This document shows positions 33,532 to 41,825 of a DNA stretch of 64,000 bases, in pieces (position 1 is the stretch's first letter; each line of letters starts with the position of its first letter). A model generated the notes under the pieces. It saw only the letters and a list, made by a program, of their open reading frames with translations. It did not search any database and had not been told where the DNA came from. This DNA comes from Streptomyces sp. NBC_00259 (GTDB lineage Bacteria > Actinomycetota > Actinomycetes > Streptomycetales > Streptomycetaceae): positions 1,054,001 to 1,118,000 of the forward strand of contig NZ_CP108080.1 of NCBI RefSeq assembly GCF_036181745.1. The letters are read 5' to 3'. The position numbers were made by a program, and so were the translations under genes.

Positions 33532-33999
33532 ATGGCCGTCACTCAGCGCCGGGGCCGCCGGATCATGATGGCGCCGGAGGAACTGGACACGTTCCTCGCC
33601 GAGCAGCGCACCTGCCGGGTGGCGACGGTGTCGGCCGACGGGCGGCCCCATGTCAGCGCCCTCTGGTTCGTCTGGGACGGAACGTCCCTGTGGCTCTACT
33701 CGATCACCCGCAGCCGCCGCTGGGCGGAACTGCGCCGCGATCCGCGGATCGCGGTGGTGGTGGACGCCGGCGAGGACTACGGCGAGCTGCGTGGCGTGGA
33801 GCTCTCCGGCACGGCGGTCTTCGTCGGCGAGTCCCCGCGGACCGGCGAGCCCTGCCCGGAACTCGAGGCGCCCGAGCGTCTGTTCGCCGGCAAGAACTTC
33901 GGCCTGGACACGATGCCGCACGACGGCCGCCACGCATGGGTCCGGCTGACGCCGGACGCGATCGCGTCGTGGGACTTCCGCAAACTCGGCAACTCCTGA
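33532..33999 (+). CDS. PPOX-type FMN/F420-binding oxidoreductase
   Basis: A 155-residue split-barrel flavoprotein of the pyridoxamine-phosphate-oxidase-like superfamily, probably the F420-dependent branch. It shows MAPEELDTFLAEQRTCRVATVSADGRPHVSALWFVWDG (strand pair and cofactor-binding segment), then RSRRWAELRRDPRIAVVVDAGEDY and ELSGTAVFVGE. ATG 33532 after GGGAAGGGGCC. Streptomyces makes F420, so reduction of quinones, enones or similar is plausible; the substrate is not determined. Confidence 0.8.
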   Translation: MAVTQRRGRRIMMAPEELDTFLAEQRTCRVATVSADGRPHVSALWFVWDGTSLWLYSITRSRRWAELRRDPRIAVVVDAGEDYGELRGVELSGTAVFVGESPRTGEPCPELEAPERLFAGKNFGLDTMPHDGRHAWVRLTPDAIASWDFRKLGNS

Positions 34000-34089
34000 A
34001 CCCGGCTGAACCCGGCTACTGTCCAAGCGCGCCGGTCCGGGGGCGCCGACGCACGAGCGCCGTTACGGGCCGCCGACGCCCAGAGCGCG

Positions 34090-34989
34090 TCAGGCGGACG
34101 CCGCCGCGACCCGCAGCGCGCCCACCGCCGCGCGGATCGACGGCCGCCTGTCGGCATCGGTGCGCCAGATCGCGTAGATGTGCCGGAGCGTCTTCTGCCG
34201 TACGGGGACGAGCCTGACGCCGTCCGGCACCGGCCCCCGCCCCAGTCGCGGCGTCACACAGACGCCGAATCCCGCCGCGATCAGGGCCAGCTGGGTGTGG
34301 TGCTCGCCCGCCATGTGGGCGATGCGCGGCTCGATCCCCTTCGCGCGCAGGGTGAACATCAGCCACTCGTAGCAGAATTCGCCCTCGGGCCAGGACACCC
34401 ACTCGTCGTTCGCGAAGTCCTCGAGGTCCACCTCCGCGCGGCCCGCGAGCGGGTGGTCCGCCGGCATCGCCACATCGGCCGCGTCGTCCATGAGCTGTTC
34501 CCGCGCCAGCCCGCCCGGCACCGGCAGCCGCTTGTTGCTCCAGTCCAGCGCGACCGCGAGATCGAGGTCACCCCGGATGACGTGGCGTACGGCGTGCTCG
34601 GGCTCCAGCTCGCTGGTGCGCACGCGCAGTTCGGGATGGTCGGTCCGCAGGGCCGCGAGCGCCGCGGGGAAGAGACCGCGCGCGGCCGTCGGGAACGCCC
34701 CGACCCGCACCTCGCCGACGACCTGTCCGCGCTGCGCCTCGATATCGGCCTGGGCCAGCTCCACCTGGGAAAGGATGCGCGCGGCATGGTCGGCGAGCAG
34801 TCGTCCGGCGTCGGTGAGCCGCACTCCGCGCCCGTACTTGGCCAGCAGCTGCTGGCCCACCTCACGCTCCAGCTTCGCCATCTGCTGGGACACGGCCGAG
34901 GTCGTGACATGCAGCCCGTCCGCCGCGGCGCTGACCGAACCGTGCCGGGCCAGCGCGTCGAGGGTCCGCAGGCGCTCCAGGTTCAACAT
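34090..34989 (-). CDS. LysR-family transcriptional regulator
   Basis: A 299-residue LysR-type regulator. The N-terminal winged helix is LNLERLRTLDALARHGSVSAAADGLHVTTSAVSQQMAKLEREVGQ with wing LTDAGRLL; the periplasmic-binding-like effector domain spans about 90-295. ATG 34989, 75 bases from the divergent EamA exporter start. A T-N11-A type inverted repeat lies between them. LysR regulators commonly activate the divergent gene, so it probably controls export of a metabolite (inference). Confidence 0.88.
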   Translation of the reverse strand: MLNLERLRTLDALARHGSVSAAADGLHVTTSAVSQQMAKLEREVGQQLLAKYGRGVRLTDAGRLLADHAARILSQVELAQADIEAQRGQVVGEVRVGAFPTAARGLFPAALAALRTDHPELRVRTSELEPEHAVRHVIRGDLDLAVALDWSNKRLPVPGGLAREQLMDDAADVAMPADHPLAGRAEVDLEDFANDEWVSWPEGEFCYEWLMFTLRAKGIEPRIAHMAGEHHTQLALIAAGFGVCVTPRLGRGPVPDGVRLVPVRQKTLRHIYAIWRTDADRRPSIRAAVGALRVAAASA

Positions 34990-35021
34990 GTAAGCAATGC
35001 TAAGCGAATCCTTCAAAGAAG

Positions 35022-35040
35022 TCTCGCTTGTTCTACGAGA
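35022..35040. promoter_or_regulatory. LysR-type T-N11-A inverted repeat
   Basis: TCTCG and CGAGA arms with a 9-base centre between the divergent lysR-type gene and the EamA exporter gene, 24 bases upstream of the exporter start. Fits the LysR box geometry. Confidence 0.5.
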
Positions 35041-35063
35041 ATACGGGCTCCAGAGTGGACGGC

Positions 35064-36080
35064 ATGAGCACCGTCACGCCGCCGTCGCCCAGGCCCGCTT
35101 CCACCCCGAGTCCCCCTCCTGCTTCCACCCCCACCGCCGCGCCGCCCCCCACCGCCCGCAAGCCCGCCCTCGACTGGCGCATCAGGTTCGCCGTGCTCGC
35201 CCTGATCTGGGGCTTCAGCTTTCTGCTCATCAAGGTCGGAACGGAGGGCTACGCACCCTTCCAGGTGACCCTCGGCCGGCTGCTCTTCGGTACGGCGGTG
35301 CTCGCCGCGGCCATGGCGGTCAAGCGCGAGCGACTGCCGCGCGGAGCGCGCACCTGGGCGCATCTCACCGTCGCCGCCTTCTTCCTCAACGCGCTTCCGT
35401 TCTCGCTCTTCGCCTACGCCGAGCTGACGATCCCCTCGACCCTGGCCGGGATCTGCAACGCCACGTCCCCGCTCTGGGGCATGGCGCTGTCCCTCGTGGC
35501 ACTGTCCGAGGACCGGCCCACCCGTCGCCGCGTGGCCGGCCTCGGGATCGGGTTCATCGGCGTGCTCACCGTGCTGGGCGCCTGGCAGGGCTTCTCCGGG
35601 CTCGATGTCGGGGGTACCGCGTTGGCACTGCTCGCGTCGCTGAGCTACCCGGTCGGCTGGATCTACGTCCGCCGTACGCTCGCGGGCTCCCCCCACTCGA
35701 ACCTGTCGCTGACCGGGGCCCAGTTGCTGCTCGCCACGCTCCAACTGGCGGTGGTGACCCCGGTGTTCACCACGCTGCCGAGTGCGTTCCCGGTGGTTCC
35801 GCTGCTCGCCATGGTCGCCCTCGGCGCGCTGGGGACGGGTTTCGCGATGCTTCTGCAGTACGGGCTGGTCGCCGAGGTCGGGCCCACGACCGCGACGATG
35901 GTCACGTACTTCATCCCGGTCATCGCCACGGCAGCCGGCGTGACACTGCTCGGCGAGCAGCTCGGCTGGAACACCCCGGTCGGCGCCCTGGTCGTACTGG
36001 CGGGCGCCGCGCTCACCCAGAGCAGGCCGAGGGCGAGGACGAGTCTCGCGCGGGCGGATCGCCCCGACGGTCAGCCGTAA
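35064..36080 (+). CDS. EamA/DMT-family exporter (LysR-linked)
   Basis: A 338-residue drug/metabolite transporter. A Pro/Ser/Thr-rich cytoplasmic N terminus of about 40 residues is followed by ten hydrophobic helices arranged as two EamA repeats (about 45-175 and 185-320), beginning RFAVLALIWGFSFLLIKVG. ATG 35064 gives MSTVTPPSPRP. Substrate unknown; the pairing with a divergent LysR gene suggests an amino acid or small metabolite exporter. Its last 10 bases overlap the convergent MocR-type gene. Confidence 0.85.
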   Translation: MSTVTPPSPRPASTPSPPPASTPTAAPPPTARKPALDWRIRFAVLALIWGFSFLLIKVGTEGYAPFQVTLGRLLFGTAVLAAAMAVKRERLPRGARTWAHLTVAAFFLNALPFSLFAYAELTIPSTLAGICNATSPLWGMALSLVALSEDRPTRRRVAGLGIGFIGVLTVLGAWQGFSGLDVGGTALALLASLSYPVGWIYVRRTLAGSPHSNLSLTGAQLLLATLQLAVVTPVFTTLPSAFPVVPLLAMVALGALGTGFAMLLQYGLVAEVGPTTATMVTYFIPVIATAAGVTLLGEQLGWNTPVGALVVLAGAALTQSRPRARTSLARADRPDGQP

Positions 36081-37411
36081 CTGCGCGGGCGCACCGGGCC
36101 GGCCGCCGAGGCCACCGCTTCGGCGAGCCGGCCGATGTCGTCCGCGGTCAGGCCGGACACCGTGAGGCGCACGCCCGGCGGCGAGGAGATTCTGAAGCGC
36201 GCCCCGGGAGCGACCGCCCATCCCGCGTGCAGCAGGCGTGCCACCGTTCCGGTCTCGTCCGCCACGTGCACCCACACGTTCATCCCGCTACGGCCCCGCG
36301 CCTCGACGCCTCGCCCGGCCAACGCCCGCAGCAGCGCGTCCCGCCGCTCGCCGTAGGCACGCGCCACCGCCGCGGGGTCGACGGCGCCCGACGTCCACAG
36401 CTCCACGACGGCCCGCTGGGTGAGCCGGCTGACCCAGCCCGGACCGAGGCTCTGCCGCCCCTGGACCCGGTCGACGGTGACCTCGTCCCCGGTGAGCACG
36501 GCGAGCCGCAGATCCGGTCCGTACGCCTTGGCCACGGAGCGTACGAGCACCCAGTGGTCCGTGACCCCGGCGAGGGGGTGCAGCGGCTGGTCCACGATCG
36601 CGTGGCCGTGGTCGTCCTCGATCAGCAGGGTCCGCGGATACCGGGCGAGCACGTCGCGCAGCTCTCGCGCTCGCGCACGGGAAATGACGGCGCCGGTGGG
36701 ATTCTGCGCGCGGTCGGTGACGATCAGGGCCCTGGCTCCGCGGCCGAGCACCCGGTCCACCTCCTCGGGGCGCGGTCCGTCGTCGTCGAGGGCGACGGGT
36801 ACGGGCCGCAGTCCGAGGGCGGGGATCAGGTCCAGCAGGCTCCCCCAGCCCGGGTCCTCGACGGCGACGGCGTCACCGGGCCTGAGGTGGGCGCCGAGCA
36901 CCCGCTCGATGGCGTCGAGCGATCCGGAGGTGACGGCGATCGGCCCGTCGGGCACCCCGTCCGCGTCCAGCCCGGCGCGGGCGAGCCGCGCCAGCTCCGG
37001 GTCCACGGGCGCCTGCCCGTAGAGCACGGGCCGGTCGTCGTGGTGCCGTGCCGCAGCCGCGAAGGCGTGGTGCAGCGGGGGCAGCAGAGCGGTGTCCGGG
37101 TTGCCCTCGGAGATCTGCCGCACGCCCGGCGGGGCATCGATCCGCAGCGAGCCGCGGGCCGTGCTGGCCGGCCGCTCCCGCACCCGGCTGCCCCTGCGCC
37201 CGGACGTCTCGATCACCCCACGGTCGCGCAGGGTCCGGTACGCGGCCGCGACGGTGTTCGGATTGACACCCAGCTCGCTCGCCAACTCCCTCATGGGCGG
37301 CAGCAGTTGGCCCGGGGCGAGGTCCCCGGCCCCGATTCCGCGCTCGACGCTCGCGGCAATCTCCGATGCGCGACGACCCGTGATTCGATACTCTCCTAGC
37401 ACAAAACACAT
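36071..37411 (-). CDS. MocR/PdxR-type GntR-aminotransferase regulator
   Basis: A 446-residue chimeric regulator. The GntR winged helix is at about 10-75 (EIAASVERGIGAGDLAPGQLLP, then ELGVNPNTVAAAYRTLRDRGVI), followed by an aminotransferase class I domain with the PLP-binding Lys in LVRSVAKAYGPDLR and VTDRAQNPTGAV (Asn/Asp contacts). ATG 37411 has no Shine-Dalgarno and may be leaderless. It is divergent from a PPOX-type flavoprotein gene with only 27 bases between starts, and a perfect palindrome lies in that gap. MocR proteins usually regulate the divergent gene in response to PLP or an amino acid. Confidence 0.88.
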   Translation of the reverse strand: MCFVLGEYRITGRRASEIAASVERGIGAGDLAPGQLLPPMRELASELGVNPNTVAAAYRTLRDRGVIETSGRRGSRVRERPASTARGSLRIDAPPGVRQISEGNPDTALLPPLHHAFAAAARHHDDRPVLYGQAPVDPELARLARAGLDADGVPDGPIAVTSGSLDAIERVLGAHLRPGDAVAVEDPGWGSLLDLIPALGLRPVPVALDDDGPRPEEVDRVLGRGARALIVTDRAQNPTGAVISRARARELRDVLARYPRTLLIEDDHGHAIVDQPLHPLAGVTDHWVLVRSVAKAYGPDLRLAVLTGDEVTVDRVQGRQSLGPGWVSRLTQRAVVELWTSGAVDPAAVARAYGERRDALLRALAGRGVEARGRSGMNVWVHVADETGTVARLLHAGWAVAPGARFRISSPPGVRLTVSGLTADDIGRLAEAVASAAGPVRPRSYG

Positions 37412-37413
37412 TA

Positions 37414-37425
37414 TGCACTAGTGCA
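37414..37425. promoter_or_regulatory. 12-bp palindrome between mocR-type and PPOX genes
   Basis: TGCACTAGTGCA, a perfect palindrome, immediately upstream of the MocR-type start codon and 14 bases before the PPOX start. Binding there would block both genes. Confidence 0.6.
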
Positions 37426-37438
37426 ATGGAGATCAGCA

Positions 37439-38110
37439 ATGGCCCCGCTGCAGGAGAACCCCTCCTACCGGACGACCGAACGGACCGTCCCCACGCGTTC
37501 GCGCGACCGCGCCTCCTACGACCGCGACCTGGTGCACTCGATACTCGACGAGGCGTACGTCTGCCATCTCGGCTTCGTCCGCGACGGGGCACCGGTCGTG
37601 CTGCCCACCCTCTACGGGCGGGTCGGCGACACGCTGTACGTGCACGGATCGACCGGCTCCCGGCCGCTGCGCATGGCCGGCCAGGCAGACCCGGGACTCG
37701 ACGTCTGTCTGACGGTCACCCATGTCGACGGGCTGGTTCTGGCACGCTCCGCCTTCCATCACTCGATCAACTACCGCTCTGTCGTGGTCCACGGCACCGC
37801 CCGCCAGGTGACCGACCCCGAGGAGAAGCGCTCGGCGCTCGACGCCCTGGTGGACCATGTGGTGCCCGGCCGCTCGCGCGACTCCCGCCCGGCCGACGCC
37901 AAGGAACTGGCCGCGACGGCCGTGCTCCGCCTCGACTTGGACGAGGTCTCCGCGAAGGTCCGCACGGGCGGACCGAGCGACGATCCCGAGGACCTGTCCC
38001 TGCCGTACTGGACGGGCGTGGTCCCGCTGGTCCACGGCCACGGCACCCCGGTTCCCGCGGACGACCTGGACCCGTCGGTGGCACTGCCCGAGTACCTCTC
38101 GGCTCCGTAG
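37439..38110 (+). CDS. PPOX-type FMN-binding protein, MocR-linked
   Basis: A 223-residue flavin-binding split-barrel protein of the pyridoxamine 5'-phosphate oxidase superfamily. It shows SILDEAYVCHLGFVRDGAPVVLPTLYGRVGDTLYVHG, then CLTVTHVDGLVLARSAFHHSINYRSVVVHG, in which the last His/Asn/Arg set contacts flavin phosphate. It belongs to a broad heme/flavin subgroup, not to PdxH itself. ATG 37439 is 7 bases after GGAG. Control by the divergent MocR-type regulator is likely and hints at a vitamin B6-related role (inference). Confidence 0.82.
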   Translation: MAPLQENPSYRTTERTVPTRSRDRASYDRDLVHSILDEAYVCHLGFVRDGAPVVLPTLYGRVGDTLYVHGSTGSRPLRMAGQADPGLDVCLTVTHVDGLVLARSAFHHSINYRSVVVHGTARQVTDPEEKRSALDALVDHVVPGRSRDSRPADAKELAATAVLRLDLDEVSAKVRTGGPSDDPEDLSLPYWTGVVPLVHGHGTPVPADDLDPSVALPEYLSAP

Positions 38111-38190
38111 GGCGCGTTCGCGACACGGGCGAGCGAGCGAACGGGCGGGCCGGCGCGGTCGCACCGGCCCGCCCGCCGCTGTTGGGCCAG

Positions 38191-38260
38191 GTCAGGTCAG
38201 GTCAGGTCAGGTCAGGTCAGGTCAGGTCAGGTCAGGTCAGGTCAGGTCAGGTCAGGTCAG
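38191..38260. repeat. Pentanucleotide microsatellite, 14 perfect GTCAG copies
   Basis: GTCAG repeated 14 times without interruption, preceded by one imperfect unit and followed by scattered GTCAGG copies up to the stop of the convergent EamA gene (38286). It lies in the 175-base gap between two convergent genes. Confidence 0.97.
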
Positions 38261-38285
38261 GCAGATCGGATCAGGTCGAGCCGGG

Positions 38286-39254
38286 TCAGGTCAGCGCGTG
38301 CGCCGCTCTGCGCCGGTTCGCCGCCAGCCGGGCCTCCTGCCAGGCCAGGCCGACGACCGCGGCGAGCAGTACCACCGTTCCCGCCACGGTCGCGGCGGTC
38401 AGCCGCTCGTTCAGCGCGGTCACCGCGAGCACCGCCGCGCTGACCGGCTCCAGCAGCATGATCACCGACACCGTCGCGGCCCGGACGACCGCCGCACCCG
38501 CGAAGTACAGCGCGTACGCGAGCGCCGTGGGAACGGCGGCGACGTACACCAACAGCCACAGCACCCGCGCCGGTTCCGCGGTGTGCGGCAGCAGCCCTTC
38601 CATGAGCGCGAGCGGCAGCAGCCCGACCGCTCCGACCACGAACGTCCACATGGTCGTGGACAGCGCGTCGGCACCGCGTCCGTCCCGTCCCAGCCACCGG
38701 GTGAGCAGGGTGATGGCCGCGTAGCCCGCGGCCGACAGAACGGCCAGCGCCACGCCGGCCGGCCGCACCGTGCCGCCCTCACCGCCGAGCACCAGCACGA
38801 CCAGGCCCGTGAGCGCGCCGAGGACCGCGGCGATCCCGCCACCGCCGAGTCGCTCCCCCATCGTGAGCCTGGCGCCGAGGGCGATCAGGACGGGTCCCGC
38901 ACCCAGGGTGACGACGGTGCCGACCGCGAGGCCGGTCTGGTCGACCGCGGCGAAGTAGGCGCTCTGAAACACGGTCAGCCCGATGCCGGTGCCGAGGATG
39001 CGCAGCAGTCGGCGACGGCGTGGCTCGGACGGTGTCGCCGGGGTGCGCTCGCGCAGCGCGAGCGCACCGGCCAGCAGCAGCATTCCGCCGAGGCAGCGCC
39101 AGAACGACAGGGCGAGCGGGCCCAGATCACTGACCTCGAAGACCAGCGAGGCGGCCGCCCCCGCGGTCCCCCAGGCCACACCGGCCACGACGAGATAGAT
39201 AAGGCTGCGTCCGACGGGCAGGCCGGAAGCGACAGCCGAAGAAGCGTTCGACAC
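38286..39254 (-). CDS. EamA/DMT-family exporter (second)
   Basis: A 322-residue membrane protein with two five-helix EamA repeats: [20 protein letters not shown] at the first helix, [16 protein letters not shown] mid-protein and [23 protein letters not shown], the typical C-terminal repeat motif. GTG 39254 lies 7 bases after GGAG. Its leader contains duplicated hairpins. Located between the pentanucleotide repeat and a third EamA gene transcribed in the same direction; probably not cotranscribed with it, since over 230 bases separate them. Substrate unknown. Confidence 0.85.
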   Translation of the reverse strand: MSNASSAVASGLPVGRSLIYLVVAGVAWGTAGAAASLVFEVSDLGPLALSFWRCLGGMLLLAGALALRERTPATPSEPRRRRLLRILGTGIGLTVFQSAYFAAVDQTGLAVGTVVTLGAGPVLIALGARLTMGERLGGGGIAAVLGALTGLVVLVLGGEGGTVRPAGVALAVLSAAGYAAITLLTRWLGRDGRGADALSTTMWTFVVGAVGLLPLALMEGLLPHTAEPARVLWLLVYVAAVPTALAYALYFAGAAVVRAATVSVIMLLEPVSAAVLAVTALNERLTAATVAGTVVLLAAVVGLAWQEARLAANRRRAAHALT

Positions 39255-39410
39255 GTGAAGACTCCACTGAGTGTCCGGGGCGTTCCCCGGTGGCCCTCCC
39301 ACTGAGGGTGTGGGGCATCCCCACGACGGGCCGTTGAAGACAGGGCAGTTGGCCGCTGGGCTCCGCACGCGGGCAGCGACGAAACGTCCGGGGGACACGA
39401 CACCCCGGAT
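39255..39410 (-). other. Leader with repeated hairpins upstream of EamA gene
   Basis: On the minus-strand transcript there are three short hairpins (39387-39409, 39310-39324, 39275-39290), each with a 6-7 bp G/C stem. The latter two are each followed by a near-repeat of CTCAGTGG(G)AG (39296-39306 and 39262-39271); the second copy contains the Shine-Dalgarno. It could be a structured 5' leader that controls translation of the exporter. No known riboswitch class fits. Confidence 0.4.
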
Positions 39411-39486
39411 CCGGTCTTCGTCAGCGGAGAGCCGCCCGCGCTATGCGGCGGGCGGCGGAAGTACGGTCAAACGCATGATCAACACC

Positions 39487-40479
39487 CTAGGCCGTGGCCC
39501 GTCCGGCCGACAAGTCACTGTCGTCCACCGCCGGAACCGGCCCGGGGCCGCCTGCCACCGGCCCCGATGCCGCCTTGGGGGTGGAGGACTGGGCGATGAA
39601 GGCACCCACCAGGACCACCGCACCGCCGAAGATCTGCGGCGCGGACAGGTGCTCGCCCAGGAGCACCCAGGCCAGCACGGTCGCTATGACCGCCTCCAGA
39701 CATGCGACCACCCCCGCCACCTGCGGTGAGAGCCTGCGTACGGAGACGACACCGGTCACGTAGGCGACGACCGTGGCGATCAGCACGATCCAGCCCAGCA
39801 GCAGAGCCGCCGGAACCGCTGCCCCGCTCATCGCGGCGGTGCCGCCGAGCAACTCCCAGTCCATCTCCCACGGACGCGCGACGGCGGTCAGCACCAGGGC
39901 GCCGATGAGCAGCCCGTACGCGATCACGCCGAGCGGGTCCGGGGCGTCGTCACCGGTGCCACCCTGGTCGGACAGGACGAAGTAGCCGACCTGGCAGCAG
40001 GCCGCCCCCAGGGCCAGCAGCAGTCCGATCACGTCGAAGCTCACTCCCGACCAGACCTCGACCACGCAGGCGAGACCGCCGACGGCGAGGACCACACCGG
40101 CCGCGGCGGCCCGGGTGACCGGTCGGCGCTGGACGAAGCGGACCCAGGCGAGGACCAGCGCGGGAGCCAGGTACTCGATCAGCAGGGCGACCCCGACGGG
40201 GATACGGGAGATCGCGGCGAAGTAGCAGGCCTGAACACCGGCGACGGCCAGCAGCCCGAAGCCGGCGAGCAGCGCCGGCTTGCGTATCAGCAGGTCGCGG
40301 TGGCGCCAGGCGAGCGGAAGCATGACGAGGGCGGCACCTGCCACCCGGAGCCACACCACATGCAGCGGGTCGAGTCCCGCCTCGATGAGCGGCTTGGCCG
40401 CCACACCTGAACCACCGAATGCGAACGCCGAGGCCAGGGCGAGTCCCAGGCCGGCGCTCCTTCCCTGAGACGCGTGCAT
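39487..40479 (-). CDS. EamA/DMT-family exporter (third, RhaT-like)
   Basis: A 330-residue membrane protein with ten predicted helices in two EamA repeats (GLGLALASAFAFGGSGVAAKPLI first; VAYVTGVVSVRRLSPQVAGVVACLEAVIATVLAWVLLGE near the end, the conserved EamA C-terminal block) and a Gly/Pro-rich tail. ATG 40479 (MHASQGRSAG) chosen; no strong ribosome-binding site. Separate from the other two EamA genes nearby in sequence, so not a recent duplicate. Substrate unknown. Confidence 0.85.
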   Translation of the reverse strand: MHASQGRSAGLGLALASAFAFGGSGVAAKPLIEAGLDPLHVVWLRVAGAALVMLPLAWRHRDLLIRKPALLAGFGLLAVAGVQACYFAAISRIPVGVALLIEYLAPALVLAWVRFVQRRPVTRAAAAGVVLAVGGLACVVEVWSGVSFDVIGLLLALGAACCQVGYFVLSDQGGTGDDAPDPLGVIAYGLLIGALVLTAVARPWEMDWELLGGTAAMSGAAVPAALLLGWIVLIATVVAYVTGVVSVRRLSPQVAGVVACLEAVIATVLAWVLLGEHLSAPQIFGGAVVLVGAFIAQSSTPKAASGPVAGGPGPVPAVDDSDLSAGRATA

Positions 40480-40519
40480 CGGCACATCATGGCAGCCCGC
40501 GTCAGGAGCGTCACATCCG

Positions 40520-41050
40520 TCACACCTGTTGAGACAGCTCGCCGATGCGGCCCGCCAGCCGCGCGGTGTCGACTCCCGCGTGCTCCAGCACGTCGACCGC
40601 CCGGCAGTCACGGTCCGCGGCGAGGGCGGCGAGCAGATCGAGACCGGCGGCGCGTGTCTCCCCGCGGCGCCCGGCCCGCGCCAGCGCGTCCTCCATGGCG
40701 GCCGCCGCCGACGGCGACCAGCCCGCCTGATCGGGGTCACCGGCCACGGGGAGCGTCCCGGAGTCCTCGACCGTCGCCTGCCACCGCAGCCCGTATCCGA
40801 TGCTGCGCTGCACGAGATAGCCGAGCACCCGCGCGAGCTGACCGGCGCCGGCGAAGGCCATGCGCACTTCCGGGTCGGACTCGATCAGCGAGTGCAGCAG
40901 GTGGGCCGTGTCGATCTGGCGGTCACCGTCCCGCAGCGCGCGCCGACGCGCACCCGCGACGGCCGAAGCCAGTTCCTCGGTGAGTCCGGCGTCGGTCCCG
41001 GCGCGGGTGGGTACGGGCTGCTGGGGTACCCGCGGGACAGGGAATTGCAC
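40520..41050 (-). CDS. Clp amino-terminal-domain protein
   Basis: A 176-residue protein built of two Clp_N-type four-helix repeats: ASAVAGARRRALRDGDRQIDTAHLLHSLIE (family signature) and AAAMEDALARAGRRGETRAAGLDLLAALAAD. It has no AAA+ domain, so it is a free-standing adaptor-like or substrate-binding module rather than a Clp ATPase. GTG 41050 follows GAGGTGGAAGC. Such proteins may compete with or deliver clients to ClpC (inference). Confidence 0.8.
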   Translation of the reverse strand: MQFPVPRVPQQPVPTRAGTDAGLTEELASAVAGARRRALRDGDRQIDTAHLLHSLIESDPEVRMAFAGAGQLARVLGYLVQRSIGYGLRWQATVEDSGTLPVAGDPDQAGWSPSAAAAMEDALARAGRRGETRAAGLDLLAALAADRDCRAVDVLEHAGVDTARLAGRIGELSQQV

Positions 41051-41269
41051 GCTTCCACCTCATCAGTCCCGCTCGGCAGGAACATCGCCACGCGGGAGCA
41101 TCTGGGCATCCCGCAGAAGTTGGGCACGCAAGTCCCCACCTCCTCCTCATGGAGGAGACCCATCGAGATCTGACACTTCATCAGTATTGAATGTTCGAGG
41201 TCACACGGCTACGTTCCGCGACACCGGAACCGGATCGGCACCGGAACCCGATGAAGAAGGGGTGGTCGT

Positions 41270-41698
41270 ATGGCCGAGGTCAGCGCGGAGGCACGCATCG
41301 AGGCGCCCGCCGGAAAGGTGTGGGCCCAGCTGACGGACTTCGCTTCGTACGGCCAGTGGAACGCCACCCACACCAGCTTCCCGCAGGGCGGCCCGGAGAC
41401 GCTCGAGGCCGGTGCGACGTTCGCCGAGAACATGAAGCTGATGGGCTTTCCCGCAGAGGTGAACTGGACCGTGGAGGAACTGGAGCCGGAGCGGGTCTTC
41501 GCCATCAAGGGCAAGGGGCCGATGGGCGTCCTCGTCGGCAACCGCTACACACTCACCCCGGACGGCGACGCCACCACGGTCCGGATCGACGGGGAGTTCA
41601 CGGGCGCGGCCGTCTCACTGATGGCGGGCAAGCTCAAGGATTCGGCGACCGCCGCCCTGAACGAGTCCCTGCGCAAGCTGGGCGGACTGGTCGGCTGA
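41270..41698 (+). CDS. SRPBCC-family (polyketide cyclase/START-like) protein
   Basis: A 142-residue helix-grip protein: VSAEARIEAPAGKVWAQLTDFASYGQWNATH at the N terminus is the family start, then VNWTVEELEPERVFAIKGKG and the long C-terminal helix ATAALNESLRKLGG. These bind hydrophobic ligands; the role here is unknown. ATG 41270, ending in a strong terminator. Confidence 0.82.
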   Translation: MAEVSAEARIEAPAGKVWAQLTDFASYGQWNATHTSFPQGGPETLEAGATFAENMKLMGFPAEVNWTVEELEPERVFAIKGKGPMGVLVGNRYTLTPDGDATTVRIDGEFTGAAVSLMAGKLKDSATAALNESLRKLGGLVG

Positions 41699-41712
41699 CC
41701 TCCGGACACGAG

Positions 41713-41743
41713 CGAAGGGCCCCGCTCGGTGCGGGGCCCTTCG
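41713..41743 (+). terminator. Perfect 13-bp terminator hairpin
   Basis: CGAAGGGCCCCGC, loop TCGGT, GCGGGGCCCTTCG, 14 bases beyond the SRPBCC stop. It can also serve the convergent PadR gene. Confidence 0.8.
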
Positions 41744-41825
41744 CCGTGGCGGCCGCCGGTGCGCCGGCGACCGGTGCTCGTGGGTCTCGTCGGTCAATGC
41801 ATGCCTGCCGGTCAATGCCTGTCGG

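Noticed and set aside
39255..39410. Guanidine-II (mini-ykkC) riboswitch before an EamA gene
   Set aside because: Hairpin loops read AACG and ATG on the transcript, not the required ACGR; kept only as an unassigned leader.
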